This document shows positions 8,444 to 17,456 of a stretch of 52,259 bases of DNA, piece after piece. Both the position numbers and the translations under genes were made by a program. The DNA is taken from assembly GCA_913050115.1 (NCBI GenBank), contig CAJWZU010000017.1, positions 1 through 52,259 on the forward strand, read 5' to 3'. Source of the DNA: an uncultured Cellvibrionales bacterium. Lineage in GTDB: Bacteria; Pseudomonadota; Gammaproteobacteria; Pseudomonadales; Cellvibrionaceae. The notes below the pieces were generated by a model, which had not been told where the DNA came from, made no database searches, and was given only the letters and a program-made list of their open reading frames with translations. How positions within the stretch are numbered: the first letter of the stretch is position 1; each line of letters starts with the position of its first letter.

Positions 8444-9261
8444 TAAGCAACATCCTTATTACCTGTCATATGGCAAGTGCTCTGCCAAGTTGTTTGTTCT
8501 CTTAAGAGTATTGTTGATTTAAAAGGAGGTGAACAGGAGTCTCTATGATTTTTTGCAATAACAAAAAGCAAGACGCGAGTTTTTAGCTATAAAAATATTG
8601 GTTAAATAAGATTTGTGGCCTGCCAGCAGTAAAAATACCTAAGTGCGACAAACGGGTAAGGATTATGTCAGTATGTTTTATGATCAGTGTATTGAGTTGT
8701 TGTAACGCTTCTGTTTAAGGGTAGTCAAGGCTCATACATTTAGCTTGGCTACCGAATTGAAAATAGGGCGCAAATAGCAATGATTGATCGCCGTTATTAG
8801 CCCGGGAGTCTGTAGCAGAGTGAGGGTGGGGAGTGCATTATTGAGGTGATCCAATTTCTCCATATGACGCGTTTATGATTATTGGTGCAGTCCCGTTGCG
8901 CTCGCGTATGGCGATAACGGCGATGTTATGTTTTGAGTATTACATTAAACTGATCTTGACGCTGGTGCAGCGGCCTATTTTATACACGGGTATCTATGTG
9001 CCGAGCACGCTAATGTACCTGTGGTATGAGCCAATTGTTTTGGTGACCGAGGTTGATAACAAGCTCTACTTTAGCCCCAGGTGTTGCTTTTAGCCCGGAT
9101 ATTTTTGCCTTCACTCTGACTCGGTATCTAGACTTAAGCATTGCACTCAGGGGCTTATGTGCGCCGCTTTTATGATTACTTTGGTATTCAGGCGCGTGCC
9201 GGCTATTTTTATCAAGCCTTAGTGTAAACTTACCGTTCAATAAATATTCATAGGAAAAGGC
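8444..9261. other. Gene-poor 818-bp gap before murJ
   Basis: No convincing protein or RNA gene is seen. AAGGATG at 8452-8458 (read on the minus strand) can serve as the ribosome binding site of the kinase. AAGGAGGTGA at 8523-8532 is a near-perfect complement of the 16S rRNA end and stands before a 13-codon ORF (8545-8586). An imperfect inverted repeat, GGTAGTCAAG...CTTGGCTACC, spans 8720-8753. Two longer ORFs (8875-9093 plus, 9010-9276 minus) have no recognisable family and the second covers the murJ start. AGGAAAAGG at 9252-9260 is the murJ ribosome binding site. Confidence 0.6.
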
Positions 9262-10854
9262 ATGTCTGCCGCTCAACCCCCTAGCGCCGCTAAAAAACCC
9301 AGCGGTCTGCTGCGTTCCAGTTTTATTGTTAGCACCATGACCATGCTCTCGCGAGTGCTAGGTTTAGCACGAGATGTCATTTTTGCCCGAGTGCTTGGCG
9401 CCGAGGCCGGTGCCGATGCCTTTTTTGTCGCTTTTAAAATCCCCAATTTTTTTCGCCGTTTGTTTGCCGAGGGCGCTTTTGCTCAGGCTTTTGTACCGGT
9501 GTTGTCGGAGTATCGACAGAACGGATCGCATGCCGCGGTAAAGGACCTGCTTGACCGAGTAGCAGGTTGTCTTGGCTCAGTGCTATTGCTGGTGACCGTT
9601 TTGGCTGTGGTGGGGGCGCCGGTTGTCACCATGGTGTTTGCACCTGGTTTTATAGATCAAACCGAAAAGTTTGTGCTTGCCTCTGAGATGATCCGAATCA
9701 CCTTTCCCTACTTGATGCTGATTTCGCTGACCGGTTTTGCCGGTGCTATTCTCAACAGTTACGACCGTTTTGCTGTGCCTGCGGTTACGCCGGTGCTACT
9801 GAATGTGTCATTAATATGCGCGGCGCTGTTTGCTGCACCGCATTTCGAACAGCCAGTATTTGCTTTAGCTTGGGGTGTATTGGCGGCCGGTGTGGTGCAA
9901 TTGTTGTTTCAGTTGCCGTTTTTAAAGCGTATCCATCTATTACCGTCGCCCAAAATTGACTGGCAAGACAAGGGTGTAAAACAAATATTGACGCTTATGG
10001 TACCTGCATTGTTTGGGGTCTCTGTCAGCCAAATTAACCTGCTGCTGGATACTGTGTTGGCGTCTTTCCTGCCGACCGGTTCGGTATCTTGGCTCTACTA
10101 TTCTGACCGCTTAGCCGAGTTGCCACTGGGGGTGTTTGGTATTGCCATTGCTACGGTGATACTGCCGAGCTTGTCGCGCCTGCATGCGGGCGAGAGTCGC
10201 GAGCACTTTAGTAAAACTCTCGACTGGGCGCTGCGGATGATTCTGTTGATCGCGCTGCCCTCGAGTGTGGCACTGATTATTCTGGCCGAGCCCATTTTAT
10301 TTACGCTGTTTCAATACGGTAAAACTGACGCCCATACGGTACTGATGAGTGGCTTAAGTTTGCGTGCCTATGCCCTTGGCTTAACAGCCTTTATGCTGAT
10401 TAAAGTATTGGCTCCAGGGTTTTATGCCCGCCAAGATATGAAAACGCCAGTGCGCATAGGGATTATCGCCATGGCAGCCAATATGCTGCTAAATTTGGCT
10501 TTTGTACTGCCGCTGTATTTTTACTTTAATATTGGTCACGTTGGTTTGGCGCTGGCCACCAGTGTGTCCGCCTATTTAAATGCCGGCTTGCTTTATCGCG
10601 GCTTGTCGAAGCAAAAGGTCTTTAATCCCCTGGCGGGCTGGGGTCAGCATTGGCTGCGCTTGGTATTGGCATGCGGTGCAATGGCGACGGTATTACTGTT
10701 GGGCCTAACGCAGCTGAGCGGCTGGGCCGACTGGCTCTGGTGGCAGCGCGGCTCGGCACTGGCGGTATTGGTGATGGCGGGGCTATTGGCGTATGTCGGT
10801 GCCTTATTGTTAGCAGGTTTTAGATCACGAGATTTGCGCGCCAACAAAGGGTGA
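9262..10854 (+). CDS. murJ: Lipid II flippase MurJ (MviN)
   Basis: A 530-residue polytopic membrane protein of the MOP superfamily that moves the peptidoglycan precursor lipid II across the inner membrane. The N-terminus shows the family hallmarks LSRVLGLARDVIFARVLGA and FFRRLFAEGAFAQAFVP, with about 14 hydrophobic segments throughout. Its length is usual for the family. The ATG at 9262 has AGGAAAAGG directly upstream. In many gammaproteobacteria murJ stands before ribF, ileS and lspA; here that set resumes only at 20572, so the export cluster at 10858-19654 separates murJ from ribF. It converges on the gene at 10858 with only three bases between the stop codons. Confidence 0.95.
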   Translation: MSAAQPPSAAKKPSGLLRSSFIVSTMTMLSRVLGLARDVIFARVLGAEAGADAFFVAFKIPNFFRRLFAEGAFAQAFVPVLSEYRQNGSHAAVKDLLDRVAGCLGSVLLLVTVLAVVGAPVVTMVFAPGFIDQTEKFVLASEMIRITFPYLMLISLTGFAGAILNSYDRFAVPAVTPVLLNVSLICAALFAAPHFEQPVFALAWGVLAAGVVQLLFQLPFLKRIHLLPSPKIDWQDKGVKQILTLMVPALFGVSVSQINLLLDTVLASFLPTGSVSWLYYSDRLAELPLGVFGIAIATVILPSLSRLHAGESREHFSKTLDWALRMILLIALPSSVALIILAEPILFTLFQYGKTDAHTVLMSGLSLRAYALGLTAFMLIKVLAPGFYARQDMKTPVRIGIIAMAANMLLNLAFVLPLYFYFNIGHVGLALATSVSAYLNAGLLYRGLSKQKVFNPLAGWGQHWLRLVLACGAMATVLLLGLTQLSGWADWLWWQRGSALAVLVMAGLLAYVGALLLAGFRSRDLRANKG

Positions 10855-10857
10855 TTG

Positions 10858-11832
10858 TTATTCTGTTATGTTTTGCAGGTTTAAGGTCCGCCAATGAGCG
10901 ACATCGGCATTAATCACCCCCGCTTCAATATAGGCGCGCGGTATGACACCGCGCAAACGCAGCTCTGACAAACCATGTTCAATCGCCTGATAGGTAAGCC
11001 TACCGGCAGGATGGGTGCGGCTGACGGCCCAGCCACGACTGCCCGCCAGAGCCACTTTTACACCGTGTATAGGTGATAAGGTGATACCTAAAGCGGTGAA
11101 GCTTAGTTTAGGTTCACTCGAAAAAGGGATCAGCATAAAATCAGCGTGTTGGCCCTGCACCATCCGGAACATGTTGTTCCATTTAACCTCATCATACACA
11201 TGCTTTAGCGACAGTTGTGCCAGCGCTTGCCAATCTGGACGCCATTGCGAACTGGAGACTGCTCGCAGATTGCCAAGGTTAATATTATTGCCCTGCTGCT
11301 GAAATTTAGGGTTGGTGGGATTCATATATAAGCCCGCTTCAATTTCGCCGTAACGCAGCGCTGCAGAAGTGATGTACATATTGTTCTTTGGGTCGATAGT
11401 GTTTGTTGTGGATGACGTTGTTCTACTGAAGTCTTCACGCCACAGGGTATGGCTAAAAACGGTGAACTGTCCGAGCTTAAGGTTGCTAATTAAGCGATTG
11501 TAGCTGGTGCCCTGCCAAGGCGTGATTTTTATTGAGGGTACGGGCTTATGTGTGTTGAGCTTTAGGCCAATCGCCAGTGCTTGACGCAGTAATATATAGT
11601 CCACTAAGTCGCGTCTGGCGGCGGGACGATCGAAATGATTAATAGCTTCAATAGATTGTCCCTGTAAAAAATCTGGCAGATCTTGCAGTACATCTTTCAT
11701 CGCCAATATTTTTATTTCACTTGGTTGAGTATTAACGCGGGAATCGGGCCGTACTGCCGGCGATGCGGCAATTAGAGCGCACAGTAGGCAGAGTGATAAA
11801 CGCGGCAGCGATGGCATAAAGTGCTCATGCAA
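10858..11832 (-). CDS. Periplasmic binding-protein-like, exported
   Basis: A 324-residue protein with a signal peptide (LSLCLLCALIAASPA near the N-terminus). The second ATG at 11817 is an equally good start. The body resembles extracellular solute-binding proteins of the bacterial family 3 fold, with no clear ligand. It looks distantly related to the protein at 17457-18344: both have an N-terminal stretch ending in a WREDF/WAGTS-like turn and an NMFRxVxGxxxD segment. It reads away from the RND gene, and the two share the 11833-12001 interval containing the TetR-type operators, so they may be co-regulated. No permease genes lie beside it, so it may act as a sensor or lone receptor. Confidence 0.6.
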   Translation of the reverse strand: MHEHFMPSLPRLSLCLLCALIAASPAVRPDSRVNTQPSEIKILAMKDVLQDLPDFLQGQSIEAINHFDRPAARRDLVDYILLRQALAIGLKLNTHKPVPSIKITPWQGTSYNRLISNLKLGQFTVFSHTLWREDFSRTTSSTTNTIDPKNNMYITSAALRYGEIEAGLYMNPTNPKFQQQGNNINLGNLRAVSSSQWRPDWQALAQLSLKHVYDEVKWNNMFRMVQGQHADFMLIPFSSEPKLSFTALGITLSPIHGVKVALAGSRGWAVSRTHPAGRLTYQAIEHGLSELRLRGVIPRAYIEAGVINADVAHWRTLNLQNITE

Positions 11833-11891
11833 ATTGAATAGGACTATTTAAATCATAGTCTATAAATGAGCGCTGACTAGCGGGAAAATTA

Positions 11892-11943
11892 TTGACAGAC
11901 TAGTTGGTCTGTTGTTTAATTTCGGCTTACCGACCAGGTGGTC
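11892..11943 (+). promoter_or_regulatory. Consensus sigma-70 promoter with two TetR-type operators
   Basis: TTGACA (11892-11897), a 17-bp spacer and TTTAAT (11915-11920) make a near-consensus promoter. The perfect palindrome ACAGAC-N6-GTCTGT (11895-11912) fills the spacer. A second, related palindrome, GACCAGGTGGTC (11932-11943), lies just past the expected start of transcription. Both share GAC...GTC half-sites of the kind bound by TetR dimers. The likely repressor is the TetR-family gene at 15274. Position and symmetry are seen; the regulator is inferred. Confidence 0.75.
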
Positions 11944-12001
11944 TGTGCGTCGTTTTTCATTGCCGGCTTTCGTATTACGCGAAAAGCTGATGGAGAGAGT
12001 T

Positions 12002-14332
12002 ATGTTAACTCGCTATGCCGAGGGTGTTATTCGCTTTCGCTGGTTAATCATTTTACTGACCTTGCTGACCGTCGGCTTTGCTGCCCGCGGAATCGGCTAT
12101 TTGGCTTTTACCAATGACTATCGAGCCTTTTTTGCCGAGGAAAACCCGCAGTTACAGGCGTTTGAAACACTGCAAAACACTTATGATAAATCTGACAATG
12201 TTATGTTTATCCTCACGCCCAAGCAGGGCACTATTTTCACGCCTGAAACGCTCGAAAGCATAGCTTGGTTAACCGAAGAAGCGTGGCAAACACCTTTTTC
12301 TAATCGAGTTGATTCAATTACTAATTTTCAGCATACCCGAGCGATTGATGATGACCTCGAAGTTGAAGACTTGGTGCAATTTGCCGCAGAACTTAGTGCC
12401 GAAGACCTCGCCTATATAGCCTCTGTAGCCCACAGTGAACCACAGTTAAAACAGCGTCTGTTAAGCGCTGATGGCCGTGTTAGCGGTGTCAACATCAACA
12501 TTCAATTGCCGGGCAAAGCGCTAACAGAAGTGCCAGAAGTGGCTTTTTTTGCACGTGATTTGGCCGCACAACTGCGCCAGCGCGACCCCAATCTCGATGT
12601 GAAATTAAGTGGCTTGGTCATGTTCAACAATGCTTTTGGCGAAAGCGCACAGAAAGATATGGCTACGCTAATACCGCTAATGTTCGTGTTAGTAATAGTC
12701 GCCATTGGTTTACTGCTGCGCAGTATTAGTGGTACCACCGCTTCGATGTTGGTGATATTTATGTCGATATTGGTCGCTATGGGTCTATTTGGTTGGGGCG
12801 GTTACGAGCTAACCGGTATGACCATATCGGCACCGACCATTATTTTGACTATGGCCGTCGCTGATTGTGTGCATCTTCTGGTGAGTTTCTTCTGGGGCAT
12901 GCGCCATGGCCAGACCAAACAGGTCGCCATGGTGGAAAGTCTGCGCATTAATGTGCTGCCGATATTTATCACCTCGGTCACCACCGCATTGGGCTTTTTA
13001 AGTATGAACTTCTCCGAGGTACCGCCATTGGCTCACCTCGGTAATATTGTTGCGATGGGCGTAATGACCGCCTTTATTTTATCGGTTACCTTTTTGCCGG
13101 CAGTGGTTATGATTTTACCGGTGCGAGTTAAGCAGGTTGTCGATGGCCACGCGGCTTGGACCGATAAGCTTAGTGATCTGGTTATTTCCCGTCGCAAGCC
13201 CCTGCTCTGGGGCTCGCTGATGGTGGCGATGGTATTTATTACGTTTGTGCCGCGCAATGAAATCAACGATGAGTTTGTAAAGTACTTCGATAAGAGCATG
13301 GACTTTCGTCAGGCCACTGATTACGCCTCAGAGCATCTGGTTAGTACCTATACTATTGAGTATTCATTGGGTTTAAAAAATGCCGGTGATGGGGCTATTG
13401 CCGAACCGGTATTTTTGGCCAAATTGGATGAATTTGTTCGCTACCTCGAGGGCTTTGATGAGGTCCGTCATATTTTTACTTTGACCGATACCATGAAGCG
13501 TCTGAACCAAAATATGCACGGCGATGACATTAACTGGTACAAATTGCCAGAGGAGCGAGATCTCGCTGCTCAGTATTTACTGCTTTATGAAATGTCTTTG
13601 CCCTACGGTCTAGATCTCAATAATCAGATCGATGTCTCCAAGTCATTCACACGCTTGACTGTGACAATGACCGATATGAGTTCCAACCAAGTATTGAGCT
13701 TGGAACGTGAATGGGGGGTGTGGTTACAAACGAATGCGCCGGAGCTTGACGCGGCGGCGGCCAGTACCAATTTAATGTTTGCCCATATTGGCCATCGCAA
13801 TGCAAACTCCTTAGTGCTGGGGACTATCTTGGCGCTGTTTGCGATTTCTATGATTTTGGTGGTGGCGCTGCGTTCTATAAAAATAGGCTTGCTCAGTTTG
13901 GTGCCTAATTTGGTGCCAGCGGGTATTGCTTTTGGTATCTGGGGTTTGATCGACGGTCAAATTGGCATGTCGGTATCGATAGTGGCGGGCATGACATTGG
14001 GTATTGTGGTGGACGATACGGTGCATTTTCTTAGTAAATATTTGCGCGCTCGTCGGGAAAAGGGTTATGACTCTGCTGAGGCCGTTCGCTATGCCTTTAC
14101 TCATGTTGGCCAAGCTCTACTGGTGACCACATTGGTGCTGGTAGCTGGATTTATGGTACTGGTATTCTCGACCTTTAAAATGAATGCCGATATGGGCATG
14201 TTAACCGCGATTACCATTACGGTAGCGCTGATTGTTGACTTTCTACTGCTGCCGCCACTACTGATGGCGTTGGACTCGAAAAAATCAGTACCTTTAAACC
14301 TCGCTAGCAGCGCCGCTGGCACTGTTGAATAG
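12002..14332 (+). CDS. RND-superfamily transporter of the MMPL type
   Basis: A 776-residue inner-membrane transporter. The ATG at 12002 is chosen because GGAGAG precedes it and because the promoter at 11892-11920 rules out the longer ORF from 11912. It has two repeated halves, each with one helix, a periplasmic domain and a bundle of helices. The intramembrane acidic motifs are MAVADCVHLL (first half) and GIVVDDTVHFLSKY (second half). The MMPL/HpnN-like group moves lipids, sterol-like or other hydrophobic molecules rather than typical drugs. A LolA-like protein follows 13 bp later and an outer-membrane barrel lies at 16102, together suggesting an envelope-spanning export route for a hydrophobic substrate. 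The substrate is unknown. Confidence 0.9.
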   Translation: MLTRYAEGVIRFRWLIILLTLLTVGFAARGIGYLAFTNDYRAFFAEENPQLQAFETLQNTYDKSDNVMFILTPKQGTIFTPETLESIAWLTEEAWQTPFSNRVDSITNFQHTRAIDDDLEVEDLVQFAAELSAEDLAYIASVAHSEPQLKQRLLSADGRVSGVNINIQLPGKALTEVPEVAFFARDLAAQLRQRDPNLDVKLSGLVMFNNAFGESAQKDMATLIPLMFVLVIVAIGLLLRSISGTTASMLVIFMSILVAMGLFGWGGYELTGMTISAPTIILTMAVADCVHLLVSFFWGMRHGQTKQVAMVESLRINVLPIFITSVTTALGFLSMNFSEVPPLAHLGNIVAMGVMTAFILSVTFLPAVVMILPVRVKQVVDGHAAWTDKLSDLVISRRKPLLWGSLMVAMVFITFVPRNEINDEFVKYFDKSMDFRQATDYASEHLVSTYTIEYSLGLKNAGDGAIAEPVFLAKLDEFVRYLEGFDEVRHIFTLTDTMKRLNQNMHGDDINWYKLPEERDLAAQYLLLYEMSLPYGLDLNNQIDVSKSFTRLTVTMTDMSSNQVLSLEREWGVWLQTNAPELDAAAASTNLMFAHIGHRNANSLVLGTILALFAISMILVVALRSIKIGLLSLVPNLVPAGIAFGIWGLIDGQIGMSVSIVAGMTLGIVVDDTVHFLSKYLRARREKGYDSAEAVRYAFTHVGQALLVTTLVLVAGFMVLVFSTFKMNADMGMLTAITITVALIVDFLLLPPLLMALDSKKSVPLNLASSAAGTVE

Positions 14333-14345
14333 GCCGGAAGCTAAA

Positions 14346-15167
14346 ATGACTAGAGATATAAACATGTTTTTTTTCAAAAGAGTATTACTGACTTTAAGTA
14401 TGCTTGGTGCGACTACAACGGTTTTTGCTGCAGAGCCAATTGATGCGCAGGCGCAAGAAAAGGGTTTGAATATTGTCGCTGAGGCCGAGCGCCGCGACAA
14501 CGGCTGGGGTGATTCTAGCGCTGAGATGTCGATGCGTTTAGCCAACAAACATGGCGCCAGCAGCAGTCGTCAGCTGCGCTTGAAATCGTTGGAGGTCGAT
14601 GGTGATGGCGATAAAAGTCTGACTATTTTTGATCAGCCGCGAGACGTCAAAGGCACTGCTTTTTTATCTTTTACCCACTCGCTGACTGCCGACGAGCAGT
14701 GGCTTTATCTACCGGCGCTGAAGCGAGTAAAGCGAATTTCATCGAGCAATAAATCAGGGCCATTTATGGGCAGTGAATACGCCTTTGAAGATTTGACCTC
14801 ATTTGAGCTGGATAAATACCAGTATCAGTATTTACGTGACGAAGTGGTCGATGGTCTCGATAGCTTTGTGGTGAGAAATTTTCCTCTCTATAAAAAATCG
14901 GGTTATAAATATCGCGATGTGTGGATCGATAAAGCAGAGTATCGCGTGCTCAAAACTGACTTTTATGATCGCAAAGGAAGCTTGTTAAAGACTTTAAAAA
15001 ATGAAGATTTCAAACAGTATTTAGGTAAGTATTGGCGGCCGATGAAAGCGTCTATGAATAATCATCAAAATGGTAAAAGCACCGATTTAACCTGGACAGG
15101 ATACCAGTTTAATGTGGGCTTAACGGAACGCGACTTCAGCAAGAATAGCTTACAGCGCGCTAAGTAG
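14346..15167 (+). CDS. Outer-membrane lipoprotein-sorting (LolA-like) protein
   Basis: A 273-residue exported protein with a signal peptide (FFFKRVLLTLSMLGATTTVFA). It matches the LolA-like family that accompanies RND/MMPL transporters: DQPRDVKGTAFL, WLYLPALKRVKRI and SGPFMGSEYAFEDL are typical of it. The fold is a hydrophobic half-barrel that would carry a lipid through the periplasm. It starts 13 bp after the RND stop with GGAAG at 14336-14340, so the two are co-transcribed. An ORF from 14325 overlaps the RND stop and is less likely as the start. Family firm; the cargo is unknown. Confidence 0.88.
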   Translation: MTRDINMFFFKRVLLTLSMLGATTTVFAAEPIDAQAQEKGLNIVAEAERRDNGWGDSSAEMSMRLANKHGASSSRQLRLKSLEVDGDGDKSLTIFDQPRDVKGTAFLSFTHSLTADEQWLYLPALKRVKRISSSNKSGPFMGSEYAFEDLTSFELDKYQYQYLRDEVVDGLDSFVVRNFPLYKKSGYKYRDVWIDKAEYRVLKTDFYDRKGSLLKTLKNEDFKQYLGKYWRPMKASMNNHQNGKSTDLTWTGYQFNVGLTERDFSKNSLQRAK

Positions 15168-15196
15168 ATTAGCCTCGGTTAAAGGGCGCGTTTTTT
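15154..15196 (+). terminator. Candidate terminator after the LolA-like gene
   Basis: A stem with CGCGC (15156-15160) and GCGCG (15186-15190), extended by two weaker pairs, is followed by six T. The loop is long, at 25 bases. It would end or attenuate the RND/LolA transcript before tetR. Confidence 0.45.
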
Positions 15197-15273
15197 GTAT
15201 TATCAATTGCGATCCGATTTTCAAGGTTTGCCTGTAAGTGTTGCGAAATCATCCCATTAGGTAGAAATAGAGT

Positions 15274-15870
15274 ATGAGAGAACGCAAGGCCGAAAAAACA
15301 CGCGAGCGCATATTGCAAGCGGGCTTTGAAGAAATGTATCAGCATGGTTTTCAGGGCATGCGGATTGATGCCGTCCTGCAAAAGACTCAGTTGGCAAAGG
15401 GCGCTCTCTACCATCATTTTCCCAATAAGAAATCACTCGGTTACGCCATAGTCGAGGAAATTTTATTCGAGCATACTAAAGAGCTGATTGCAGTGCTCAA
15501 TGATGAAAGCGATCCCATTGAGGCTAACTGCAGTGTATTGATGCATATCTGTGAGCACGCCACCGATGAAACCGTCAGCTTGGGCTGCCCAGTAAATAAT
15601 TTATCGCAGGAAATGTCGGGTTTAGATGAAGGCTTTAAAGAGCGCCTGTGCGGTATTTATACGCACTGGTCTGAGACTATTTCAAGCTCATTAAAACATG
15701 GCCAAAACAATGGCTGCGTGCGTGCAAATGTTGATACCGATGTGGCCGCAGGTTTTATTATCAGCTCCTTTCAGGGCATAACCGGTGCCGCTAAATGTAT
15801 GGGGTCGAAAGAGGTTCTAGTCACGCTAACTGCAGTATTATGCGACTACATACGAACCCTCAGGGGTTAA
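15274..15870 (+). CDS. TetR/AcrR-family transcriptional repressor
   Basis: A 198-residue protein with a standard N-terminal helix-turn-helix (TRERILQAGFEEMYQHGF, then RIDAVLQKTQLAKGALYHHF). The C-terminal ligand-binding part contains GCPVNNLSQEMSGLDEGF, a pattern seen in NemR-like regulators. It lies between the LolA-like gene and the outer-membrane barrel gene, so it is the obvious candidate to bind the palindromes at 11895-11943 and de-repress the export genes when it binds a hydrophobic or reactive ligand. The ligand is unknown. Confidence 0.9.
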   Translation: MRERKAEKTRERILQAGFEEMYQHGFQGMRIDAVLQKTQLAKGALYHHFPNKKSLGYAIVEEILFEHTKELIAVLNDESDPIEANCSVLMHICEHATDETVSLGCPVNNLSQEMSGLDEGFKERLCGIYTHWSETISSSLKHGQNNGCVRANVDTDVAAGFIISSFQGITGAAKCMGSKEVLVTLTAVLCDYIRTLRG

Positions 15871-16101
15871 AGCAACCGGCTTTTCACGGTATTTTCGTTG
15901 GCGCTGTGCTTATGTTTAGGATGAACGGTATGCCGCGTTTTTTATGGATGTAGAGGAGTGGTCAGGTTGCTCATATATTAAATGTATGCTCCGATTCTGC
16001 GCGCAGTTCCTTTTCAGTTTCGCGTAAAAATTCTCGTTTTAGCTTGGGTGATCTTTAGTTCTTATCTGAAATAATACTCTGATATTTGTTCGGAAAAAAT
16101 C

Positions 16102-17277
16102 ATGTTTAAAAAACTATCTCTAGTTACCCTTTTGGCTGTATTTTGGTGCTCGCAAAGCAGTGCTGTTGAAATATCTGGTCGCGTTGGCGTTCAGAGCCGA
16201 TTATTTTTTGATGATAGTTCGTTGCAGAATTCGCTGTTGTTGGAACCGGAATTTTATTGGGCCTCAAACTCGGGTGACGATGCGTTTACCTTGAAGTTGT
16301 TTGGCCGTATTGACGATACCGATGATGAGCGTAGTCATGGTGATATTCGTGAAGCTCTGTGGTTGCATGTGGGCGATACTTGGGAGCTTCGTGCCGGTAT
16401 TGGCAAGGTGTATTGGGGGGTTACTGAATCCAATCATTTGGTGGATATAATCAATCAAACCGATTTGGTTGAATCGGTCGATGGCGAGCAAAAGCTGGGT
16501 CAGCCGCTGCTGCAATTTACCACTATTCAAGATTGGGGCGTGCTTGACGCTTTTGTGCTGCCTGGCTTTCGTGAGCGCACTTTTCCCAGTGCCGGCGCTC
16601 ATTTAAGTGGTCTACTGCCTATTGAAGCGGATGCGGGTTTTTACCAACATAGCCGCGAACAAAAACATGTCGATTATTCACTGCGCTACAGCCATGCCAT
16701 CGATGTGTTCGATATTGGTGTGTCTTATTTTTGGGGCACTAATCGAGATCCGCATCTGGTGGCTAACGTCAGTGCTAATGGAGAGATAGTTTTGCGCCCC
16801 TATTACGATCAAATCGGCCAGCTGGGCATAGATGTACAGGCCACCATAGGCGACTGGCTGTGGAAGTTGGAGGCGATTCACCGCGATGACTCAGTACGCG
16901 ACTTTGGCGCCATGACAGCCGGTTTTGAATACACCTGGGTTGGTATTGGCGATAGCGTGGTAGATATGGGCTTACTCAGTGAAATTAGCCGCGATAGCCG
17001 TAACGATCAAGCGCCGACACCGTCGGAGCGGGATATTTTTATTGGTGCGCGTTTTACCTTTAATGATATTCAGAGTACGGATTTACTCGTTGGCTATTCT
17101 CAAGCACTGGATTATAGCGACAGTTACAGCGCCTTTGTTGAGTGCAGTCGCCGTTTAGGCGATGTATGGAAACTTACCGTTGATGCACGCTTGTTTCACA
17201 GCGATAGAGAATCAGACCCCGTTTATCAATTTAATAATGATGATTATGCCTCGGTGAGCCTGGAATACTTTTTTTGA
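16102..17277 (+). CDS. Outer-membrane beta-barrel protein of the RND/LolA-like cluster
   Basis: A 391-residue protein with a signal peptide (KKLSLVTLLAVFWCSQSSAVE). Beyond it are many alternating amphipathic strands, and the C-terminus is a phenylalanine (SLEYFF), the outer-membrane insertion signal. GGAAAAAATC stands before the ATG. I do not recognise a named family with confidence; DUF1302-like barrels often occur next to MMPL transporters and LolA-like proteins. It is likely the outer-membrane part of the same system. The 231 bp before it and the 179 bp after it show no other gene. Confidence 0.65.
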   Translation: MFKKLSLVTLLAVFWCSQSSAVEISGRVGVQSRLFFDDSSLQNSLLLEPEFYWASNSGDDAFTLKLFGRIDDTDDERSHGDIREALWLHVGDTWELRAGIGKVYWGVTESNHLVDIINQTDLVESVDGEQKLGQPLLQFTTIQDWGVLDAFVLPGFRERTFPSAGAHLSGLLPIEADAGFYQHSREQKHVDYSLRYSHAIDVFDIGVSYFWGTNRDPHLVANVSANGEIVLRPYYDQIGQLGIDVQATIGDWLWKLEAIHRDDSVRDFGAMTAGFEYTWVGIGDSVVDMGLLSEISRDSRNDQAPTPSERDIFIGARFTFNDIQSTDLLVGYSQALDYSDSYSAFVECSRRLGDVWKLTVDARLFHSDRESDPVYQFNNDDYASVSLEYFF

Positions 17278-17456
17278 TGGGTCTAGATCAAATTCGCGAG
17301 CCGGTAGTTGGCTATAAGGTTACTGTTAGAAAATACTGCTGCAGATAAGTGATCATGGCACAGCTAACTGTTTCCTTGCTTCTCGCTTTGTTCAGAGAAG
17401 AGTCATTTTGAACTGCTAGTGTTAAAGGTACAGTTTGATCTGTTGGAACTAAATAT

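Noticed and set aside
8875-9276. Two ORFs (72 and 88 codons) on opposite strands upstream of murJ
   Set aside because: No family resemblance; one overlaps the murJ start and ribosome binding site.
11912-12001. Longer start for the RND transporter
   Set aside because: The ORF from 11912 would begin inside the promoter; GGAGAG before ATG 12002 is a better start.
16264-16602. 112-codon minus-strand ORF under the outer-membrane barrel gene
   Set aside because: Antisense shadow without a ribosome binding site or family match.
17430-17443. ACAG-N6-CTGT near the gene at 17457, similar to the TetR operator
   Set aside because: Half-sites are only four bases and lack the GAC/GTC core of the sites at 11895-11943.
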